Positions 57,971 to 64,000 of a stretch of 64,000 bases of DNA are shown here, piece by piece (position 1 is the stretch's first letter; each line of letters begins with the position of its first letter). The position numbers and the translations under genes are program-made. Source of the DNA: Amyloporia xantha (lineage: Eukaryota > Basidiomycota > Agaricomycetes > Polyporales > Adustoporiaceae); assembly GCA_036971615.1 (NCBI GenBank), contig JAYKKR010000004.1, forward strand, positions 682,001-746,000, read 5' to 3'. A model generated the notes under the pieces. The model was not told where the DNA came from. It searched no databases and saw only the letters and a program-made list of their open reading frames with translations.

Positions 57971-59357
57971 TTACTCTGCAAAAGGATAGTCTGTGTATCC
58001 CCGTGCATCGAAAGGCGGTGGATAGCTCTCGCGAGCGCCCTTGGTAAGAGGTAAGTTCTTAGCAAGACGAAGGGGCAAGTCCGGCTATGATATACAATGC
58101 ATCAGTTACGAACAGACGCGATGGAAATGGGACACTGACGTTGTAGATGAAATGTCTTGCGAAGGCAATCAATTCACCCGTACTCTCGGATTGCTCCAAC
58201 GCAAGGTCTCGCGTGTATCCACCCACACTTATGTAGGGACGAGGGAGCCAGATCTCGCGGAGGAAGTCATTCGACTATGCAGGAGGTCAGACAGCGGTTC
58301 CTGTGTCTCAGGGATTATCATGCTTACTTCGTTAGCTTGAACTTCAACGTCGACATTCCCGTCAACCCGCGGCTCAAGAACTGCCACGTACGCAAAGCCT
58401 GGATAGAGCTTCGCGATCTGGGAAACAAGGTGGGCAAAGGTTGGCTTAGGATCAGCCATACGCATCCCTGTAGACGGTGTATAAGCGAATAGGAAATTCG
58501 ACATCATCAAGTGGGCAAGACATACCCTGTAACGTGATCCAGGGTCCCAGCTTGATCGCAACCCTTTCCTCACCGATCGCTTGCGAGATCGACCCGATGA
58601 TCTCGAGCACGAAACGGCAGCGGTTCTCAATCGACCCGCCATATTCGTCCGTCCTCCTGTTGCTCACATCTTGCGTGAATTGATCGATGAGATACCCACC
58701 CGCTCCGTGAAGTTCGACTCCGTCGAAGCCAGCGCGCATGGCGTTGAGTGCAGCTGTGGTGTACAGTTGGATGTATTCCTTGATCTCTAAATCGTCAAAT
58801 TCGATTCATTAGCGGCGACGAGGAGAATTATAGATGCAACGGACCCGCAATGGTCAATGCGCGGGGTGTCGGGCGGGTTTCGTTTATCGGGATGTCAGAA
58901 GCGGACACCAGCTCGAAGCTCGGATTCTCGCCAGCGAGCACATTGGGATCTGCAGTTCTTCCGAGAGCCCACAGCTGACAGAATATGCGCGATCCCTTCT
59001 CGTGCACTGCATCCGTCACCTGAAAATCGTTAGAATCGTCCTAGACACGACGGTCGCATAGGCCAACCAGTAGTAAGTACGTACTCGTTTCCAAGCAGCT
59101 ATCTGTTCTTCGCTCCAGATTCCGGGAATCCATGGTATTCCCCCGGCCTTCGCAGCTATGATGGTCCCCTCGGTAATCATGAGGGTTCCGGGCACAGATG
59201 CACGCTGCGAGTAATACTCGACGGCGAGGTCCCCGTGAACATGAGCCTGGTTTGCCCTCATTCGCGTCATCGGCGAGAGTACGACTTTGTGCGCCAGGTT
59301 GATTTTTCCAACCTTGGTAGGCAGGAAGAGTTTGGGAACGGTAATAGTAGGTGACAT
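57971..59357 (-). CDS. Old yellow enzyme family oxidoreductase 2, 365 aa, with Asn-to-Gly change at the ligand site
   Basis: Six exons on the minus strand: 59357-59085, 59019-58845, 58786-58526, 58467-58328, 58274-58140 and 58084-57971; 1,098 nt in phase. Exons 2, 3 and 5 (175, 261 and 135 nt) have the same length as in the paralog at 53516-54954, so the two arose by duplication. FMN-barrel motifs are conserved: PKLFLPTKVGKINLAHKV, LSPMTRMRA, YGGSIENRCRF, GMRMADPKPTFAHLV and NPDLPLRLAKNLPLT. The active-site motif reads VELHGAGGYLIDQF: His (about 176) and Tyr (about 181) are kept, but the Asn that normally helps hold the substrate's electron-withdrawing group is Gly. The fold should bind FMN; substrate range or activity may be altered. 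No break in the frame. Confidence 0.9.
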
Positions 59358-59417
59358 AATTGTTAGCAATTGAAATGATGAAGAGGAGTGTCTGGCTCTG
59401 TTGGCTTTCATGACGCA

Positions 59418-59425
59418 CATATATA
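59418..59425 (-). promoter_or_regulatory. TATA box of old yellow enzyme gene 2
   Basis: TATATATG on the minus strand, 61-68 bp before ATG 59357. Confidence 0.5.
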
Positions 59426-60098
59426 CCTAGCGCATAACTGCACCGGCCTGCGCCCTGCAAAGTCAAGTCATGATGTGAACAAGTGCAGGACCTGTCAGTC
59501 GTGAAGTAGACTCGGAATGCTTTGTGGGACCACGACGGTGCTGTAACCGTTATGCATGACTCAAACAGTCAAGTTTGAAGAGCCTAATCATACTTGCAGA
59601 ACGCTTAGAACTTGTCTGTACAGAAAAGGAGATATTATGCTTGATGCGAAGAGCAGACAATCACGCCACCATGCTACACTTCTCACAGTAGGCCAAGGCA
59701 TTACTGCGCATGCGCTGGTCGGTCAGATTTGCGTTAGCCCCACTCATCGGCCGAGCGCATCATCTGCGAATAAGGCAGCACTTACATTTCGCAGTCGCTG
59801 CCAGTGAGCTGTGATCCGGAATGCCTGCACAGCCTCTGCTACTGGCATGCTGTTCCCATCAACGTTATGTCAATCGCAAGAGTGCTGTCTATCACTAGAG
59901 AGACAGTCTGGGTCCGAATTCTGATACATGGATATTCCGTACGGCGTGCTGACTCGACGTGTTACGTTTCTGTCTTCACTTGGTTAGCATCTAACATAGA
60001 TTCGAGGTCACCTTCCACTGAATCCTGGAGGTGTCAAGAACAAAGCCCTGATGATCACAGAAGCGTGATTTGGTGCACAGATGCGATCTGAAGATCAT

Positions 60099-60150
60099 CT
60101 TGTCTCCCGTAGGCAGACCTAAAATAGCGCCCTTTGAGAGTGAGGGAGGG
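60099..60150 (+). repeat. Dispersed repeat, copy B
   Basis: Same strand and nearly the same sequence as 33373-33428, about 27 kb away. Confidence 0.7.
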
Positions 60151-61153
60151 TAAAGATCATCCACCTTGAAGTCTTTCTGACTCTCCAATAGCTGGTGGAG
60201 TGAGTAAGAAGAAAGGGAGAGAGCGCGGAGTCCGGGTGGAGTCCGAGAGCGTATGACAGTGCGCTATGCCGGTCCATTTGCACATAAATTCCCACGCACC
60301 CCCGCGCCTGTAATCAGCTGTAATCCGACCTCCGCGCGCTCTTTCCCTGGCGCGCTCTTTCGGGTTCTCTTGCGAGTTCCTCGCTCGACGCTGAAGGACC
60401 TCAATTACAATGATATGATCGTGAGAAATCCAGAAATGTCGCAATGCAAGGAGTGCTCGCTACCTTATGGCCGTTGCTCATCGCCGTTAGGGGCGAGCTC
60501 AACCATGTAGGTCAAATTTCGAATTCTTACTCAATAGTTTCAGCTTTTAAGTTCAAGTATGAGCATTACTATGCAATTACAATATTTAAAATTACAACAG
60601 ATCATCTTGATGTCAAGTATGCTTAATATCAGACATTTCTTATTAGCTCCAATTCGACGCCAAAGTTCAAGACGGCATTGTAGACGAAGTAGTCTCCGTT
60701 GCTGACCATATACGGACGACGATAATAAGCAGCCGATTGCATTACCGAAATGGATCGACTGTCATCCCCGTTTTTGATTAGTCAGCAAAAGAGACCATTA
60801 TAGTCCGAGCTCGGCGGTTGGTGCCGCCAGCGTGCCGGGAGTCTGGGAAACGTCCCACGGGCCACGGGTCGGTTCGGTGGCAAACTGGGAAACCGTGCGA
60901 ATGCTGGTACAAGCAGCCTCCATCACCACCGTTGACGTCTACGCCTCATACTCACTTCTCGACGCCCAGAAGAATATCAGCAAAACGGAAGAAACATGCA
61001 TCATGACTTAAAGAGTCATAATGCCTTTCTCAAAATTATTAGCTGCCTAACTTTTGACAATTCAGTGCAACTTATAGGGCTAGGGTTAGCCCCATGGGCA
61101 ATAATATAATATTCCTATATACCAGCTTGCCATCGGCGAACGAAATGCGCCGC

Positions 61154-61207
61154 AAAGCGCGCGGTGAATTGAAAGCGCGCGGTGAATTGAGAGTGCGCGG
61201 TAAATGG
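61154..61207. repeat. 18-bp tandem repeat, three copies
   Basis: Two identical copies of AAAGCGCGCGGTGAATTG followed by a third with four changes. Confidence 0.8.
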
Positions 61208-62393
61208 GGAAGCGCGGGAGTGCATTTCCATTTTAAGTGCAATCGGACCGGTATAGTGCGCATCATCGCATCGCGTGATCTCAACCCGCCCTTCGCTTTG
61301 TCTGGTACTAGCCGTACTCAATTCTTTTTTTTATTTCTCATTTTATTTTTTGTGCTCATCCGAGAGTTCGTGTAAGCGAGATTCTAAACCCGATCTAAGA
61401 ATTGAAGACCTCATTTTATTCGCACGGTGCAGGCGGAGTTGAAGGAGTTCGTATTGCCACCAGCAGGAATGTATGCAAAGCAGATACCTATCATTTTTGT
61501 ACCCATTGAAAGGTTTCTGACATATTCTAGATAGCTATATCTACCCAAAGAACCTATACTGCAGTCAAAACTGGAGAGCCAGCATCGAAACAAAGCATTA
61601 TTCTCGCCCAGTGGTGCACCGGCCCGTACATATTTGGAACCCCGCATGTCAGACCCGTCAGATCGCTTTAGATTATTTTAGATCACTTTATTTCCACTTC
61701 ATGGAACACGAGGCCTGATGTGAGCACAAGAGAAATAAAAAAAATAAAAAAAAGAATTCCAAATAACCCTTATTTGGTTATCTCCAATAGCAGTGCGTGT
61801 AGCCTTACGTAAGAAGATAGGAGGTACAACCGGGCCGAACGTCGGGTCTTCAACTTTGTTATACAGCCTTCGTCGGCCGTGAGCCCGGCTTGTGGCGGTC
61901 TGGTGGCGGAGTGCCGCGTGCTTCGCCTGCGGCATCTTCAGAAATGTGGCGCTGTACGCGCTGCCGAACGGCGCCCCCAAGGCAGCTGTTGCCGTCACAT
62001 TTGGGCGGCGCTCATGGTCGACGTGTGGCTCTGCCGCGCCGCTTCGGCGAATTCTTTCGTGTTCGCTTTCTGCTGTCTTGGAAAGGGCGTATACGCTCCA
62101 TGCTCCGTGCATTCGTGTGCAGGTGCTGTGTGTGCCGTTCTCTTCTGTCTGTGTTGCTTCATTGTCATCCGCTGATGGCTCTATGTCCTCGTGGCAGGTA
62201 CTATTGCGGTGCATGCCCTTCCAGTGTTCCTGTGTACTGTACCATTGCATTCTCGATGAAATGCATCTTCCACAGTGTATCTGCCATTGCTGAATTTCCC
62301 GTGATGTGTGGTTCCCAATTGAGTGCTTGTGTCGCTCCATGACAGTGTTCATTAGTATGATGGGTTCGTCTTCAAGTCTGAGTCAACATCATA

Positions 62394-62614
62394 CATCAGC
62401 AAAATCAAACATTTGTATTGTTTACCTTTTTCTCCTTATTTGGACTTGATGTCTTGTGTAAGGAAAATAAGACAATCTATAATGCGAGCGTGTCTTGCCC
62501 CAATGCGATCGACACTCTTTCTGAGTCCTTTGATGCCTTAGTTTCCTTTTCTGGTAACATAAGACGCAACAAGACAAAAAAGGAAAATAATAAAACATGT
62601 TGATTTTGCTGATG
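62394..62614. mobile_element. 221-bp inverted-repeat (MITE-like) element
   Basis: The perfect 15-bp ends CATCAGCAAAATCAA (62394-62408) and its complement (62600-62614) continue as imperfect pairing for about 45 bp (pyrimidine-rich CCTTTTT against AAAAAGG). AT-rich, non-coding. No clear target duplication was identified. Confidence 0.65.
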
Positions 62615-62630
62615 TAGTGGAAGGCTTGTC

Positions 62631-62934
62631 TGTTGAACGATCAGTTTCCAACTATAGTAGTCGCACTTCCATACTTGGTAGTCAGTACTTACTCATTTCT
62701 ATGATGTTCTATGACGTTCCATAGTATGTTCTTGTCTTACTTCATAGGCTCCACTTTCTTACTAAGAAATCTCCACTATGATTTCATTATGACTTCATAT
62801 CTTACTCAGATATTCTATAGGTTTCTAGATACGATTACTAAGGAGCCTTTCATGCATGTATATAAGCCGGGCCTTACAGCCCACTAGAATACAAGACGGA
62901 TTAGTCTCCTCTCCTCTATAGTCTGCGCTCAACA
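62631..62934 (+). mobile_element. 5' LTR of a Ty1/copia retrotransposon, 304 bp
   Basis: Begins TGTTGAACGA and ends GCGCTCAACA, giving 6-bp TGTTGA/TCAACA termini. It contains TATATAAG at 62859-62866, consistent with a U3 promoter. It is followed at once by GGTTATGAGCC, a plausible primer-binding site. The gag-like ORF about 0.9 kb downstream lies in the same direction. The 3' LTR is beyond the window, so identity between LTRs, and hence age, cannot be judged. Confidence 0.75.
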
Positions 62935-63838
62935 GGTTATGAGCCCCGCGCTCTAATCTGTCTGACTACTGTGCAGTCATCTGTCTTCACTCTTCTATTT
63001 GCGCTTTCACTTTCACTTTTGCGCATTTACCCCTTCTATTGCCTTCTTCTTATAAGGCCCCTTAGTAGACTACGTAAGTACACAGTCCTTAGTTTTGTGA
63101 CGAACTCTTGGGAGTCTGCACTTCAGTGGGCGGCTCTTAGAGGTCCAAATCCTCTCCTGGGAATAAGGCACCTTACGCGAAATAGTCAAAGGCGTAACAG
63201 GGCCCTCAGGCAACTGCGAAGCAAAACTCTGCGGCTCCATAGGTAGCTGTAGATAGAAGTACTATACAGTAGCTAGCTAGGCCTTGGGCAATACCCTCTG
63301 CGGCATAGTCTCGTCTCGATCGCTCACTTCCCTCGACTCTACCCTGCGTCTTGGCTATTTCGGCTAGCTGGGACAAAGGTTCACTTCAATAAGTGTCCAT
63401 CTTTGAGCTAGAGACGTTGACTTCTTCATCAGAAGCAGCTGATCCAGTGGCAGATCAATCTCAGTCAGGCGACTCAGAGGGATCTTCACCAGAGCCAGTA
63501 CAGCTTATATCTGTCTACCCAACAGATTATAGCTGGAAATTCCCTTACGCAGGCGATTATATTGGTGGTCTTACAAGCGACGATCTTGGTTATTCTCCAT
63601 ACAATATTGAAAGTAACTCTCTTAGTCACACTGACAGTGAAGAGTACTTTCCAAACCTCTCCATTACATTTTGGGCTATACTTCTTCGATCCGATCCTTT
63701 TGATCAAGAAGTTAAAGAGGTTAAACCAGATCGATCGCCTCCATCAATTCCTCAATCAATTCCATCAATTCCTCGATCACCTTCCATCGCCTATCTCCTT
63801 CAGTCTGACACTCGCCCTGACATTTTATTCTGATTGCC
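62935..63838 (+). other. Leader of the copia element
   Basis: Unusually long leader of about 900 nt between LTR and gag. It includes a frame open at 63393-63833 (about 146 codons, Ser/Pro/Asp-rich) that has no ATG at its start and is in a different phase from gag. Whether it is translated is unclear. Confidence 0.5.
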
Positions 63839-64000
63839 ATGGATCCCTCCAAGATTCCTACCTCCACCATTCCCATTTTTGATGGCACAAACTATATTGC
63901 CTGGTCTAACGCCATGAGAGGTGTTTTTAGATGGTCTGGTTCCTGGAACATTGTTGAAGGGAATTCAGGCACACCTCTTCCTCGTCCTACTGCTGCAGCT
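63839..64000 (+). CDS. Copia Gag polyprotein, N-terminal 54 residues (cut by window end)
   Basis: Starts at ATG 63839 (GCCATGG context): MDPSKIPTSTIPIFDGTNY followed by IAWSNAMRGVFRW. The pattern F-x-G-x-N-Y-x-x-W-x-x-x-M is the usual beginning of Ty1/copia Gag (Gag/UBN2-type) proteins. It is open to the last base; protease, integrase and reverse transcriptase would follow outside the window. Confidence 0.75.
   Translation, partial: MDPSKIPTSTIPIFDGTNYIAWSNAMRGVFRWSGSWNIVEGNSGTPLPRPTAAA

Larger units (their letters stand above)
59430..62393. other. Gene-poor stretch with repeats
   Basis: No confident gene in almost 3 kb. It contains the dispersed repeat (60099-60150), an 18-bp tandem repeat (61154-61207), a GGGCTAGGGTTAGCCC palindrome (about 61077-61092), and A-rich runs near 61730. 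A 217-codon minus-strand ORF (61699-62352) lacks recognisable features and overlaps ORFs in other frames. Confidence 0.45.

Noticed and set aside
61699..62352. 217-codon minus-strand ORF
   Set aside because: No recognisable domain, ends in Phe/Tyr runs encoded by an A/T-rich tract, and overlaps equally long plus-strand ORFs in other frames.
63393..63833. Open frame before copia gag as a separate gene
   Set aside because: Begins at GTG, has no internal ATG, and lies in the element's leader; reported only as an observation.

Overview
The window is nuclear DNA of a filamentous basidiomycete, most likely an Agaricomycete. This rests on genes split by many 48-66 nt GT-AG introns with coding phase kept across every junction I placed, basidiomycete-type F-box and seven-helix proteins, a Zn2Cys6 regulator, and fungal LINE, CACTA, gypsy and copia elements. 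I saw no tRNA, rRNA or CRISPR array. Exon joins were made by hand from splice sites, reading phase and family resemblance, without transcript data.

Layout. 0-17.6 kb is a repeat-rich accessory region: a C2H2-type zinc-finger gene (936-1568), a gypsy integrase scrap, a compact protein phosphatase gene (4856-5551, minus), and a degenerate array (about 7.9-16.7 kb) in which zinc-finger-gene relics alternate with a second repeated segment ('segment X'), ending in nested inverted-repeat elements (16681-17377). 18.1-33.3 kb is a block of housekeeping-type genes on the minus strand between two inverted, decayed copies of one F-box gene: an SMP-30/lactonohydrolase-like beta-propeller (6 exons), a Zn2Cys6 transcription factor (8 exons, one intron of 1,699 nt), and a DIC1-type mitochondrial dicarboxylate carrier (12 exons).

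34-52 kb holds two paralogous multi-helix membrane-protein genes on the same strand with matching exon lengths (156, 79 and 41 nt). Between them lie a complete LINE (35746-43299, both ORFs open, 21-nt poly(A) tract, 15-bp target duplication) and a complete CACTA-type DNA transposon (43394-49785, 33-bp inverted termini, 3-bp CCA duplication) with an open 11-exon transposase and a converging companion gene. 53-59.4 kb carries two old-yellow-enzyme paralogs facing each other around a small Gly/Gln-rich protein gene, a long hairpin repeat and BNA1 (3-hydroxyanthranilate 3,4-dioxygenase, NAD synthesis from tryptophan). From 59.4 kb the sequence is mostly gene-free, with a 221-bp inverted-repeat element and, at the right edge, the 5' LTR, leader and start of gag of a Ty1/copia element that runs out of the window.

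The host genes do not form a recognisable biosynthetic cluster. The most notable content is the pair of apparently intact transposons, the repeat array on the left, the split membrane-protein pair, and an old yellow enzyme lacking a normally conserved flavin/ligand-site Asn.
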